Of a DNA stretch of 64,000 nucleotides, positions 34,848 through 44,037 are shown piece after piece. The first letter of the stretch is position 1. The number at the start of each line of letters is the position of its first letter. The DNA lies in NCBI GenBank assembly GCA_025463055.1, contig JAOAPV010000084.1, positions 1-64,000 on the forward strand. The letters run 5' to 3'. Under the pieces are notes generated by a model. It was not told where the DNA came from, did no database searches, and was given only the letters and a program-made list of their open reading frames with translations. The position numbers and the translations under genes are program-made. Source of the stretch: Candidatus Acidiferrum typicum (GTDB taxonomy: Bacteria; Acidobacteriota; Terriglobia; Acidiferrales; UBA7541).

Positions 34848-37800
34848 TCAGTAACGCAACGCAATAAATATCGTGCTTGCAACAGATGACGCCACTTGGG
34901 TAGCCAAGAACAGCGTCTGCCACTGAACGCCGCCGCCGATTGCCTTTTCCGGAACAACAACTGTGTCTCCAGGCTGCAATACAGCGCTAAGAGAGGGTCC
35001 CGACCACAAACCTTCCTTCGCGCCTATAACAGAGCCATCCGCGCGGATCACAAAAATCGCTTTCTTGTTAGCCACTGCTGTGGGACCGCCAGATTGACTG
35101 AGGTACCATTTAGCGCTTTTTCCTGGGCGATAAGAAACCGCCGTCGGATTGAAAACCTGGCCGGTGACCATAACAAAGCTGGGACGCTTGGGAATAACAA
35201 GCGTATCTCCCGCTCTGACTTCCACGTCGCCCGCAGTGTTTTTCCAGCGATTCATGTCGGGCGAGATCCGCATAGTTACCCGCCCTATCGGTACGTTCGT
35301 TCCCAATTGGGTCAGAGCGTTTTGATACTGCCGCAACGCATTTTCCTTTGCCCGTTTCTGATTCGCATCGCCTTCCGGCAGGAGTTCCACATTATTTTGC
35401 AAGTCCTTCACGCGAAGCATCAGCTGCGTTTGCTCTTTCGTTTGGAGTTCGCGGACTTGAGCTCTCTCCAAGATCGCGCCATAAACATACGCGTCCTGTT
35501 GGAACCCTCCTGCGCGTTCGAGAACCGAGCTAAGGCGCTCGCCGGGACGAATTCCATACGTTCCGGGATGCTTCACTTCGCCCTTTACGCTGATGGACGC
35601 GCCAATATCATTCCAACCCGGAAGCTGGCGAATCGTGAGCACGTCGCCGTTGCTCAAGGGCAAGTTGGCGCTCGCCTCTCCGGACAGTGCTGCTGAAATT
35701 GGGATGGTTTGCTGTTGTCCGGTCAATTGTCCGTGGTCTGGCCACAGATAATGCGTTAGATCGGCGGTTTGCGTATCAGCGCTCGGCTTCAGCCCGCCCC
35801 CGACGCGAATCAGATCAGCGACTGTCATGTTAGTCGTCAGCGGATAACGGCCCGGCTTTCCGACTTCTCCCTGGACGTAAGCGCTCGCCGGCTGAATGGC
35901 GTTCGGACTGCGGTGAATCAAGAGGCGGTCGCGAGGCTGCAGCACAATATTGGCGGTCGGGTCACCTTCAAGGGCCAGACTCAGGCTGACGCTGAAGATC
36001 TTCGACTTGCCATCCGGGAGATATCGAAACACTTGCGCATCTTCAATTTTTGCGTCCGGCGCAAGTCCACCGGCGAGGTGCACGGCATCGCTCAAATGAA
36101 TTTCGCCCGAGGTGCGGTACGTTCCAGGCCCACGCACATCGCCCCAGACCGAGACTGTGGGTGGGTTCTCAAAATCAAAGCGGCTAAAAATGCGCACCGT
36201 GTCCATTGCATGAAGCAGAGGCGATTGAGAAGGATTCGCCAACGCTTCCGCCAGACTGAAACTCTCCACGCTCGGGTGGAAATCAGGCGCATTCAGACGA
36301 ATAATTTCCGCATACTGGTTCGCGGGTTCCGGCAGCAGATCCTTGTACGATGAAACTACATCAGTGACGTGCATGTCCGCGTGATAGGAATAACGGCCTG
36401 GGCGGGACACGTGTCCCTCAAGGTAAACTGCATCCTGGTTATATGGCGCGATGGGGAAAACACGGATACGGTCGCCATCGTGAACCTCGAACGACTCCAG
36501 TTTTTTCGTCACTTCTAAATCGCTATCGATCTGTGGAAGATCGAAACTCAACATGGTTTGCTTCTCGTGCGCTGCGAGCCGCTGCACTTCGATGTGACGT
36601 AGCGTGGCAGTCGGCAGCAGTCCACCAGCGAGTTCGAGCACGCTGGCCAGGTTCTTCTCGTCCTTCAGCTCGTAGATCGCCGGACGTCGAACCATTCCCT
36701 CGACTGTCACTTGGGCTCCGATCGTGGGCACCAGCACGGTGTCCCCGTTTTCGAGCCGTTGCATGTTGGACTTCACTCCGTGGAGCAGCAAATCGTACAA
36801 ATCCACGACCTCGATTAGCTGGTCGCCACGGTAGTGCTTCACAATTCGAAGCGATCCCTTTTGAGTTGGACCACCAGCAACGAAAAGCGCATTAAGGGGT
36901 GTGGACAGCGAGCTCACGTCGTATGCACCCGGATTTGCAATGTCCCCAACCTCATAGATCCGGATTGTCCGAAGCCGGGCGAGCGAGACATCCGCGGACA
37001 CACGGCGGAATTCGGTCCTCAAAAGCTGCTGTAAGCTCTCCTGCACGTTGGCCAAGCTCTTGCCGCTCACCAGTAACGGGCCGACCTCCGGAAGGCTTAC
37101 ACGACCTTCTCGATCAACTACCCGGTAGATTCGCTGTGTCGTACCGCCCCACAAATTGATCGTCAATCCATCGCCCGGTCCGACCACATAATCCGGGCCT
37201 GCGGGTAGATCCATCGGAATCATTTGCAAATCGCGCGTTCCGTTCTGGAAAACTTCCGAACCAAATCGCCTTGGAACTGCGGGCCGCGGTACAGCCTGTA
37301 TGTACATGTCGTAGAGGGATGGGATGTCGTTATACGGGCTCGCAGCTCTTACCAGCTCGGGTGCTGGTGCCACGGGTCTCGGCTGACGTCGCCGTTCAAG
37401 CAGTGACATCGAATTGGGCGACAAAGGCGTGGAAGACATCGAAGGCAAGGCCGCATTAGCAGCGTCAGGACTCAAACGCGACAATTCGGACATGCTTGGT
37501 TCCGGCCTGCCTGAACCTACGCCGTACGTCGCGAACGCATCGACCAAGTTGCGATCCCCGGTGTTTGCAACGGATAGAAGGTCACCATTTTGGCCGTTGG
37601 CTCCCGAGCTAGCTCGGAGCGTGGTGAAATCACTGGATCCTGCATTGGAGAGGTTGAATGAGGATGCGGCCTCGCTCAGACTTCCTAACGGGAGCTGGGG
37701 AGAAGAGCTTCCAAATTCGTCCATGCCGTCCCCGTATTGCGCGCGCAAAATTTGGTTCGAATCCGTTCGGGGCATGCTGGGCAAATTGAAATCATTCGGG

Positions 37801-38444
37801 CCGATGTTCGATGGCGGCAGATTCTCTTGCAGTTTCTGCATTTCAGGCGACTGCTGGCCCGCCGGCTTTTGGTCATTGTTGCACTGCTCATCAAGTTGCG
37901 AGTCGCAGGCGGCGGCTGCGTTCCGAACCTTTTCCATCCGTTTCTGGCTGGCAATTGCGCGTTCCTGTTCCTGAGCCTGCGCGAGCCACTTTGTTCGTTC
38001 CTGAACCAGCAAATCGCGCTCTCTAGCTGCCTCGGATTCAGGATTGAGTTTGGGGACAAGGTATCCGTATCTTTGAACGAGTAGCGTCGCTATGGAACGA
38101 AATTGAACGTCCAGTTCGAGGCGATCAAATATGGCCTCATCGGTCAGGTCTGAGTCGCTGATGATCTGGCCGTGGCTCGTCGCATCCTTGGCAGTCCAGC
38201 GTTTCAATTCCACCATTAGCCCAGCGTCCTTGATCAGCACAGCCTTGATGTCCGTCGCTGAAGCTGCGGCGCGGCTCAAATTTTCGCGGCCGAGTTCCGA
38301 AATTTGACGGGTACCGGATTGCCGTTCCTGCGCGCTCCCCAAACTGGCGCACAACAGTAATACGGAAAGAAAACACAGAAACCGAAGGGTTGTCTCTCCA
38401 GTGCGGGCGGCTCTTAGTGTGAAACTTTTTTTCTGGATCTTCAT
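34848..38444 (-). CDS. SLBB-domain polysaccharide export protein (Wza-like)
   Basis: A 1198-residue exported protein, much longer than E. coli Wza (379). After a signal peptide (ending LLLCASLGSAQE) and a low-complexity 350-residue region, the poly-export domain reads YVVGPGDGLTINLWGGTTQRIY with REGRVSLPEVGPLLVSG. At least five SLBB domains follow (for instance VTVEGMVRRPAIYELKDEKN, VYLEGHVSRPGRYSYHADM, VSVWGDVRGPGTYRTSGEI, VKGEVKHPGTYGI). The protein ends in a helix-forming tail (VASSVASTIFIALRY), compatible with an outer-membrane pore. Start set at the ATG at 38444 with GAGG 8 bases upstream, overlapping the upstream receiver gene by 4 bases. Confidence 0.92.
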   Translation of the reverse strand: MKIQKKSFTLRAARTGETTLRFLCFLSVLLLCASLGSAQERQSGTRQISELGRENLSRAAASATDIKAVLIKDAGLMVELKRWTAKDATSHGQIISDSDLTDEAIFDRLELDVQFRSIATLLVQRYGYLVPKLNPESEAARERDLLVQERTKWLAQAQEQERAIASQKRMEKVRNAAAACDSQLDEQCNNDQKPAGQQSPEMQKLQENLPPSNIGPNDFNLPSMPRTDSNQILRAQYGDGMDEFGSSSPQLPLGSLSEAASSFNLSNAGSSDFTTLRASSGANGQNGDLLSVANTGDRNLVDAFATYGVGSGRPEPSMSELSRLSPDAANAALPSMSSTPLSPNSMSLLERRRQPRPVAPAPELVRAASPYNDIPSLYDMYIQAVPRPAVPRRFGSEVFQNGTRDLQMIPMDLPAGPDYVVGPGDGLTINLWGGTTQRIYRVVDREGRVSLPEVGPLLVSGKSLANVQESLQQLLRTEFRRVSADVSLARLRTIRIYEVGDIANPGAYDVSSLSTPLNALFVAGGPTQKGSLRIVKHYRGDQLIEVVDLYDLLLHGVKSNMQRLENGDTVLVPTIGAQVTVEGMVRRPAIYELKDEKNLASVLELAGGLLPTATLRHIEVQRLAAHEKQTMLSFDLPQIDSDLEVTKKLESFEVHDGDRIRVFPIAPYNQDAVYLEGHVSRPGRYSYHADMHVTDVVSSYKDLLPEPANQYAEIIRLNAPDFHPSVESFSLAEALANPSQSPLLHAMDTVRIFSRFDFENPPTVSVWGDVRGPGTYRTSGEIHLSDAVHLAGGLAPDAKIEDAQVFRYLPDGKSKIFSVSLSLALEGDPTANIVLQPRDRLLIHRSPNAIQPASAYVQGEVGKPGRYPLTTNMTVADLIRVGGGLKPSADTQTADLTHYLWPDHGQLTGQQQTIPISAALSGEASANLPLSNGDVLTIRQLPGWNDIGASISVKGEVKHPGTYGIRPGERLSSVLERAGGFQQDAYVYGAILERAQVRELQTKEQTQLMLRVKDLQNNVELLPEGDANQKRAKENALRQYQNALTQLGTNVPIGRVTMRISPDMNRWKNTAGDVEVRAGDTLVIPKRPSFVMVTGQVFNPTAVSYRPGKSAKWYLSQSGGPTAVANKKAIFVIRADGSVIGAKEGLWSGPSLSAVLQPGDTVVVPEKAIGGGVQWQTLFLATQVASSVASTIFIALRY

Positions 38445-38839
38445 TGCTGCCACCTCGGAGTAAGCTGCGTTTTCCCCCTGAGGGCGCCTAGCACACCGGC
38501 CTCAGAAGCCTCGATCTCGTTCGACTGCACCTTCAGGGACGCCCAATAAAACATAGAGCTGTTGCGGTCCGCCGATACGGCAATCACCTTCATCTGCGGA
38601 TAGCTCTGAAGAATCGAGTGGCACACTTGCGGCAATCGATTGAATTTCTCAAGGGCTACGATCAGAAAGTCCGGCCGCGTTTTCGCCACTGCGCTTGCCA
38701 ATTCCGCCTCGTCCTGTACTTCGCCAACAATCTCGATATCCGGCTGCTCAGAAATGGTCGCCACCATCAGTTCCCGCATAAGTCGGGGCCGATTCGCCAC
38801 TAGCACACGTATAGGTTTCATCGCTTGTTCTGTAGTCAC
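38441..38839 (-). CDS. receiver-like protein without phospho-acceptor Asp (second copy)
   Basis: A 132-residue single-domain protein with the alpha/beta layout of response-regulator receivers: RVLVANRPRLMRELMVATI, IEIVGEVQDEAELASAV, PDFLIVALEKF and MKVIAVSADRN. Canonical acidic residues are missing: the beta-1 end is ANRP in place of an Asp-Asp pair, and the beta-3 phospho-acceptor is Ala (PDFLIVAL). The segment MFYWASLKVQSNEIEASEAG is shared with the neighbouring copy and is not typical of receivers. Its last codons overlap the export gene start by 4 bases. Start is GTG 38839 or ATG 38821. Probably a phosphorylation-independent regulator or signalling adaptor; partner unknown. Confidence 0.75.
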   Translation of the reverse strand: MTTEQAMKPIRVLVANRPRLMRELMVATISEQPDIEIVGEVQDEAELASAVAKTRPDFLIVALEKFNRLPQVCHSILQSYPQMKVIAVSADRNSSMFYWASLKVQSNEIEASEAGVLGALRGKTQLTPRWQQ

Positions 38840-38874
38840 AAACCACCCCGTTGCGCGTTCAAGCTTTACAAGTT

Positions 38875-39258
38875 TTAAACTGGTTCCCCGGCCCCCATGG
38901 TCGCGATGTTTCGCACCGCATTTAAGATTCCCTGCTCTGAAGCCTCAATCTCACTCGAGTGAATATCAAACGATGCCCAGTAAAACACGCTGCAGTTCTC
39001 CCGCGACGCTACAGCGATAATGCGCAAGCCCGGATGATCGCGCAGAAGCCTGTCGCAGAGCGGCGGTCGCTTGGACGGCTCGTCGAGCGCAATCACCAGC
39101 AAATCAGGTGTAACTTCCCGCACCCGCTCCGCTATTTCTGCCTCGTCGGCAACTTCGCCGACGATCTCGATGCCTGCCTCATCCGCCAGAGTTGCAACAA
39201 TCAGCTCTCGCATGAGGTTCGGACGATTAGCCACAAGAACGCGAACTGACCTGGTCAT
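38875..39258 (-). CDS. receiver-like protein without phospho-acceptor Asp (first copy)
   Basis: A 127-residue paralogue of the protein encoded next to it, in tandem 35 bases away. It has SVRVLVANRPNLMRELIVATL, GIEIVGEVADEAEIAE, PDLLVIALDEP (Ala57 where the Asp should be) and VFYWASFDIHSSEIEASEQG. Shared ANRPxLMREL and FYWAS...EIEASE motifs show duplication and a common function, with both copies lacking the phosphorylation site. It is the first gene of the polysaccharide locus, so it may govern or report on the state of the operon. ATG at 39258, AAGGGG upstream. Confidence 0.75.
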   Translation of the reverse strand: MTRSVRVLVANRPNLMRELIVATLADEAGIEIVGEVADEAEIAERVREVTPDLLVIALDEPSKRPPLCDRLLRDHPGLRIIAVASRENCSVFYWASFDIHSSEIEASEQGILNAVRNIATMGAGEPV

Positions 39259-39459
39259 GGCGCACGTACCCCTTAGTGTGGATAATTGTCTTGGAATCTG
39301 TAGAAAAATGAAGGCTCAATAAGGCACTGTCTAGGAAACTAGTGCGATAAGGCGGCAAGCACTAAATCACCACCACGCAGTACCCATTCCGTACCAACCT
39401 GTTTCTCGGGGGGCTTATAAAAAACACAAACTCGCGGGAATATACATTAGCGGTATTCC

Positions 39460-39488
39460 TTGACAGGGCAAGTGACTGTGAATAAACT
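39460..39488 (+). promoter_or_regulatory. sigma-70-type promoter candidate for the LuxR regulator
   Basis: TTGACA at 39460-39465 is a perfect -35 box; TAAACT at 39483-39488 matches four of six -10 positions; the spacer is exactly 17 bases. The predicted transcript leader would be about 125 bases. No experimental data; similarity is to the general consensus only. Confidence 0.45.
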
Positions 39489-39594
39489 CTTAGCCATCAA
39501 TTGGTTCGGACGATGCGACGTTAGTGTAAGTAAATGGCACCGCCCTGGGAACTGTCAAAATTGACGGGTTTTCCGTTTAGGTCGGGCTGTGCCA

Positions 39595-39615
39595 CGAGAG
39601 CAGAGGGGGCTCTCG
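39595..39615 (+). promoter_or_regulatory. hairpin presenting the LuxR ribosome-binding site
   Basis: CGAGAGC (39595-39601) and GCTCTCG (39609-39615) form a perfect 7-bp stem with a 7-base loop, AGAGGGG, which is the Shine-Dalgarno sequence of the regulator; the ATG starts 5 bases after the stem. Such placement can modulate translation. Not matched to a known RNA family. Confidence 0.5.
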
Positions 39616-39619
39616 CCCT

Positions 39620-40291
39620 ATGCAGATCAGCGAAAAACAATCATTTTCGCCGACTAAAGCTTACGTTCTAGCTGAAAACCGCCTCCTGCGCCAGACGTTA
39701 GTGCGACTCTTCCGCAAACGCAGCGAAATTGACGTTGTAGGTGATAACTGCTTTTCCGACTCCGCAATCGAGGACATAGCTTCCGCTAAATCCGACCTTC
39801 TTCTTCTCGATTGTCCCGACACGAAACATACGTCGGAAGATTGGTTGGATAGTCTTCAGGAATCTATTCCCGAGATCAAGATTGTCTTGTTCGGGATGAG
39901 TGAAGACCCCGACTTCTTTCTACGAGCTGTCCGGCGAGGGATAGCGGGCTACGTTCTAAAAAGCGCCTCCGCAGCCGACCTGCTGGATGCAGTCCGGACC
40001 GTGGCTCAAGGCGAAGCCGCCTGCCCACCCAAATTCTGTAAGGTACTGTTCAAAACCTTAGCCGCTGCGACCATCAAAGTTGAGGACGAACGCGCCACGA
40101 CCCAATTCGATCTCACCCATCGTCAACGACAGCTAATGTCCCTAGTCGCAATGGGCCTAAGCAATAAAGAAATCGCGGCTAATCTGAACTTGTCGGAATT
40201 CACAGTCAAGAATCACATCTATCGGGTAATGAAGCAGGTCGACGCCCAAAGTCGACATGAGGCGGTCTCGCTGATTGGGGACGCTGACTGA
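39620..40291 (+). CDS. LuxR/NarL-type response regulator
   Basis: A 223-residue two-domain regulator. The receiver (residues 13-125) keeps the phospho-acceptor Asp64 (LLLLDCPD) and Lys114 (GYVLKSAS), and its beta-1 end has AEN. The C-terminal helix-turn-helix (about 162-220) has the LuxR signature: LTHRQRQLMSLVAMGLSNKE and LSEFTVKNHIYRVMKQV. It is divergent from the first receiver-like gene, 361 bases away, and is the natural candidate regulator of the polysaccharide operon. No sensor kinase is in the window. The ATG follows AGAGGGGG, which sits in a hairpin loop (39595-39615). Confidence 0.92.
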   Translation: MQISEKQSFSPTKAYVLAENRLLRQTLVRLFRKRSEIDVVGDNCFSDSAIEDIASAKSDLLLLDCPDTKHTSEDWLDSLQESIPEIKIVLFGMSEDPDFFLRAVRRGIAGYVLKSASAADLLDAVRTVAQGEAACPPKFCKVLFKTLAAATIKVEDERATTQFDLTHRQRQLMSLVAMGLSNKEIAANLNLSEFTVKNHIYRVMKQVDAQSRHEAVSLIGDAD

Positions 40292-40842
40292 AGCAACGAC
40301 TAGCAAAATGCATTGCTAACACTTCAAGTCGGAGCATAAAACCGTCTACAGCATTTGGTTGTAACGCACCGTAAGAAGCGCAATACGCGCGCCGGGAAGT
40401 ACATAGGCGTTCTGAGTTGGACCTAGACGGCTGGCTCGTTGAGCGGTGGTTTCTTCAGGGCTCCTAATCGTCACTTGTGGCTTCGGGCGGGCGGCAAAAA
40501 CTTTTTGTTGAAACCCGCTGCGACCAAAAGCTCCGTTTGCCGTTGGTCACCAAATCCGGCTAAAACGCCGCCGTAACCAGTTGGATCTTCACCGGAGAGC
40601 AGCAAGCCGCCGGCCTTGACGAAGTCGCGCTCGAATTGCATTTCCTTTTTCAGTAGTTCCCCTCGCAGGACCAAGTGGCTGGTGGCCTTCAGTGTCTTCG
40701 TCCTCGTAGGGTCGACCATCGTCGTCGGGTACGGGAATTATCTGGGTGCAGCTCCGAACTGACTTGAAGCGCCATGCCACCTCAAAGGGGGCTTCTCAGC
40801 CACTCGCATAGAAAAGCTTGGGAGGACAATTCGGTAGTCGCG
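40292..40842. other. gap between the LuxR gene and the TonB receptor
   Basis: A 550-base stretch whose only recognisable content is the amidohydrolase remnant at 40471-40719. The first 180 bases after the regulator hold no gene or hairpin terminator that could be identified. Confidence 0.4.
40471..40719 (-). pseudogene. amidohydrolase gene remnant
   Basis: An 82-codon frame contains FERDFVKAGGLLLSGEDPTG and YGGVLAGFGDQRQTELLVAAGF, which matches the conserved C-terminal region of metal-dependent amidohydrolases (AGGLLxxGxDPTGxGGVxAGF, then RELELLVEAGF). The rest of the roughly 400-450-residue enzyme is missing on both sides, and the frame ends with 12 unrelated residues. It is a clear fragment of a larger gene, not a small gene. 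Confidence 0.6.
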
Positions 40843-43800
40843 TCACCACATCAACTTCAACCCGAACTGGATTTGCCGGGAACTAGTGGAAGTGGCTGTA
40901 ATCACTCCGGCCGTTGGCGACGGTCCTCCGGTGGCGGATGCGAATACGACCGGATTCGGTACGTTAAAGTTTGTGTGATTGAACACGTTGAAGAACTCGG
41001 AGCGGAACTGCATGTTCCAACGCTCTGACAGCGAGAACTTCTTTGTGAGGGACATATCTGTTTCCACGAGAGCCGGGCCGTGCAAAGTATTTCGCCCTAC
41101 GTTGCCGTAGGTTCCTGGCAGTGGCTGGAGGAATGCGCTGGGATTAAAGTACCCGTTGGGTCCACCCTGAATCACGTGACCCGTGAAATTGGGATTCACA
41201 GACGGCCGGACCGGATTGCGAGTGTCGCCATCATTCGATGGGTTGTAAGACAACTGCGGTGTAAACGGCAAGCCAGACTGCAGCGTCTGGATTCCACTGA
41301 GTTGCCAGTTTCCGATCAGCCGGGCTACCCATTGTTTGCCGTGAGATGCGTCGTTATGTCCGAACGGAAGATCATACGTAGCATTGATGACCGCGGCGTG
41401 CCGCACATCGAATGAAGCGCGGCCGTAATCAGACTTTGGTTGTAGGGGATTCGCAACGAATGCCGGCGAGTTTGTGGCCACGCTGGTATTCATGTTGTCG
41501 CCATCATCGAGCGTCTTCGCGAAGGTATAGACTCCGCGAAATTGCAATCCGCGCCCCAACCGGCGGTTCACGTCAACTTCAAGCCCGTGATACGAACTGA
41601 CGCCTTGCGAGAACCAATGAGTCGTATTCCATACGGCGTTGTTGGCAAGCGCCGCCCCGGCCGCATAGTAATACGCGCCTGCTGGATAGCCAGCCGGGCA
41701 AGGTGATGCCGGGCAAATCGTCGGCGTTGGCAGGTTCGCGTCAAGGGAAAGTAATTCGTGGTAAGCGTGCGAACCAATGTAGCTAACGCCGAATGAAGCA
41801 TTTGCGGAGAGCTGTTGCTCCACCTTCAAGCTCCAGGATTCAACGGTCGGAGTCTTCAGGTCCGGCTGCACGCCGCTAGGAATCGCTTTCGCGCCCGCAT
41901 ACGTCGCATTCGGCGCGATGATCGAGAATGGAATATTCTTTACTGCAAAGACGGAGTTGAAGGGACCATTCTGGTCCAGCCGGTAGCTCAGATTGTCGAG
42001 CAGCGCGTAATACAAACCAAAGCCCACCCTGATAACGGTCTTCTTTGATGCGAATGGAGACCAGGCGGCCGCGACGCGCGGCGCCGGTAAAAACTTCGCG
42101 TTGTTGACGGTAAAGGCGGAGCTGCCGACCACCGGTTGAGTCATGATCACTCCATTCGGATCAAACGCATAATTCGACGCGCGTCCGTGAGCCTCGTTCC
42201 ATCCGTTTGTGGACTCTCCCCGGAAGCCGATGCGCAGCTCCAACGAAGGTTTTACTTTTATCGCGTCTTCCACATAGAAGGCGCCTTCCAACGAACGCCA
42301 CGCCAAGGGCGTGTAGCTTGGCGCGTACGTGTATGTGCTCACTTTGCCTTGCAAAAAAGTCTGCAGGTTGGTGAAGGAAACCTGTCCGTACTGGTCCTGC
42401 ACAAGAATGTCGTTGGCCTGTAGCCTCTGCAGCCATCCACCGAAAATGACTAAGTGGTTGCCGTGCGCAAACGTAACCTGGTCCGAAGCAGTGTAGAGAT
42501 TGCGCGCCGCCGTTAGGTTGCTCCCAGCGTTCGTGCCGCCGTTTGTGATCTGCGACGCACCGTTGAGCGTCGTGCCACCGCCCACCACAACCGCACCGAC
42601 GGGCTGGCCGGCATGGATCCAACCGGGCAGATTCACTGTTGTTCCGCCGTTAAAATAAAATCGTCCGCGGGAGAAACCGAAGGTCGCCCTGTTGAGCAGG
42701 CTGGGAGAGAAAACGTGAGTTTCATTCAGGCTGATCACCTGTTCTCGCAAGAAAATGTCTACCAGGCTCAAAGGATTATTTGTGGGCGAATGAGCTTCGC
42801 TGTCGTCCACCGTGTAAACCCCGGCAAAGGAATCCGTGTTAGTGAAGGTCTGATCGATCCTCGCAGTTCCAAAATCCTCGCGAATCCTCTGTAGCGGATT
42901 GCTGAAAGCTTCAGCGATCCCGCTCGGCGCCCCTGTGGAGGTCAAAAGTTCCGGCCCGTTGGCCACTGGCCACAAAGCTAAGAGCGGCCGGACACTCGCG
43001 ACAGCGCTGGCCCTCGAAGCAGGGTCCGGCACGAGCGTTAGATCGCTCAGGCCAAGACTCTGTCGGAACCCTTCGTAGTTTCCGAACAAAAAGGTCTTGT
43101 CCCGCCGGATTGGACCGCCGAGCGCGCCGCCAAACACATTGCGCCGAAATGCCGGCATACCGCCATGGTCAAAGAAATTCCGCGCATCCAATGCGCTATT
43201 TCGCAGGAATTCGTACACGTTGCCGTGGAACTCGTTTGTCCCTGAGGCAGTTACGATGTTGACCTGGGCTCCGGGCCGCTTGCCGTACTCCGCACCATAA
43301 GTATCCTTTACTACTGAAAACTCACGTACGGCATCCACGCCCAGAAGTTGCCCGCTTACTCCGCCGGGCGTGTTGTTGATCTCGGAGGCGCTGGTAAACT
43401 CGACTCCGTTCAGCAGGTAAAGATTCTCCTGCGGCCGGTGGCCCGACGCCGAAAACATATTGCCCACGACGGAGTTGGAGGTCCCGATTCCTCCCGCTCG
43501 CTGTGAGGTGTAATTCACTATTCCCGGATTGAGGGTCATCAGCTGATCGTAACTGCGACCATTCAGAGGAAGTTCCTTGACCTGTCGCTCGCCGACAAGA
43601 CCCGAAACATCTTCCGTTGTGACGGCAACCGCGGTGGGCATCGCTTCCACTTTCACGGTCTGCCGCACATCGCCGATTTGAAGCACTAAGTTCAGGGATT
43701 CCCGCTGGCCAAGTACAAGGGAGATCCGGGTCTTCTCCTCGCTGCGAAAGCCGGTCTTTTCCGCCCGCACTTCGTAGCGGCCTACAGGAAGTCCGGCTGC

Positions 43801-44037
43801 TTCGTAGCGTCCCGCTTCATCCGTCAGCTGATTTCGCTCTGCTCCTGTCTCCACATTCTTGATCCGGATCGCCACGCCCGGGATAGCGCCACCAGACGAG
43901 TCGCTAACCACACCCTGGATAGAAGCCTCTCCTTGCGCGAAGGCGGCAGTCGCGATGCTCGTCCAAAACCCAAGCACTAAGAATCCAACCCAGAAAGCAC
44001 GTCTTAAATGAGAATCACCACTGATTCGAGAACGCAT
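40843..44037 (-). CDS. Oar-like TonB-dependent receptor with carboxypeptidase-regulatory domain
   Basis: A 1064-residue outer-membrane protein. A signal peptide ends near AAFAQGEA. Residues about 35-120 are a carboxypeptidase-regulatory-like domain (QGVVSDSSGGAIPGVAIRIKN, GRYEAAGLPVGRYEV). The plug follows with KELPLNGRSYDQLMTLNPGI, GHRPQENLYLLNGVEF and AEYGKRPGAQVNIVTASGTN, then a beta-barrel of about 750 residues ending IQFGLKLMW with a terminal aromatic. Oar-like receptors import large substrates with TonB. ATG at 44037 with GGAGAG upstream. A short Cys-rich CysD-like frame precedes it. Confidence 0.93.
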   Translation of the reverse strand: MRSRISGDSHLRRAFWVGFLVLGFWTSIATAAFAQGEASIQGVVSDSSGGAIPGVAIRIKNVETGAERNQLTDEAGRYEAAGLPVGRYEVRAEKTGFRSEEKTRISLVLGQRESLNLVLQIGDVRQTVKVEAMPTAVAVTTEDVSGLVGERQVKELPLNGRSYDQLMTLNPGIVNYTSQRAGGIGTSNSVVGNMFSASGHRPQENLYLLNGVEFTSASEINNTPGGVSGQLLGVDAVREFSVVKDTYGAEYGKRPGAQVNIVTASGTNEFHGNVYEFLRNSALDARNFFDHGGMPAFRRNVFGGALGGPIRRDKTFLFGNYEGFRQSLGLSDLTLVPDPASRASAVASVRPLLALWPVANGPELLTSTGAPSGIAEAFSNPLQRIREDFGTARIDQTFTNTDSFAGVYTVDDSEAHSPTNNPLSLVDIFLREQVISLNETHVFSPSLLNRATFGFSRGRFYFNGGTTVNLPGWIHAGQPVGAVVVGGGTTLNGASQITNGGTNAGSNLTAARNLYTASDQVTFAHGNHLVIFGGWLQRLQANDILVQDQYGQVSFTNLQTFLQGKVSTYTYAPSYTPLAWRSLEGAFYVEDAIKVKPSLELRIGFRGESTNGWNEAHGRASNYAFDPNGVIMTQPVVGSSAFTVNNAKFLPAPRVAAAWSPFASKKTVIRVGFGLYYALLDNLSYRLDQNGPFNSVFAVKNIPFSIIAPNATYAGAKAIPSGVQPDLKTPTVESWSLKVEQQLSANASFGVSYIGSHAYHELLSLDANLPTPTICPASPCPAGYPAGAYYYAAGAALANNAVWNTTHWFSQGVSSYHGLEVDVNRRLGRGLQFRGVYTFAKTLDDGDNMNTSVATNSPAFVANPLQPKSDYGRASFDVRHAAVINATYDLPFGHNDASHGKQWVARLIGNWQLSGIQTLQSGLPFTPQLSYNPSNDGDTRNPVRPSVNPNFTGHVIQGGPNGYFNPSAFLQPLPGTYGNVGRNTLHGPALVETDMSLTKKFSLSERWNMQFRSEFFNVFNHTNFNVPNPVVFASATGGPSPTAGVITATSTSSRQIQFGLKLMW

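Larger units (their letters stand above)
39259..39619. promoter_or_regulatory. divergent regulatory region between the polysaccharide locus and the LuxR gene
   Basis: This 361-base spacer is AT-richer than its surroundings and controls both directions by position. It holds a direct repeat GTACC-6-GTACC (39380-39395), an inverted repeat GTCAA-aa-TTGAC at 39554-39565 about 55 bases before the LuxR start, a TTGACA box facing each way, and a hairpin around the LuxR ribosome-binding site. No strong sigma-70 promoter for the minus-strand operon could be fixed by eye. Confidence 0.5.
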
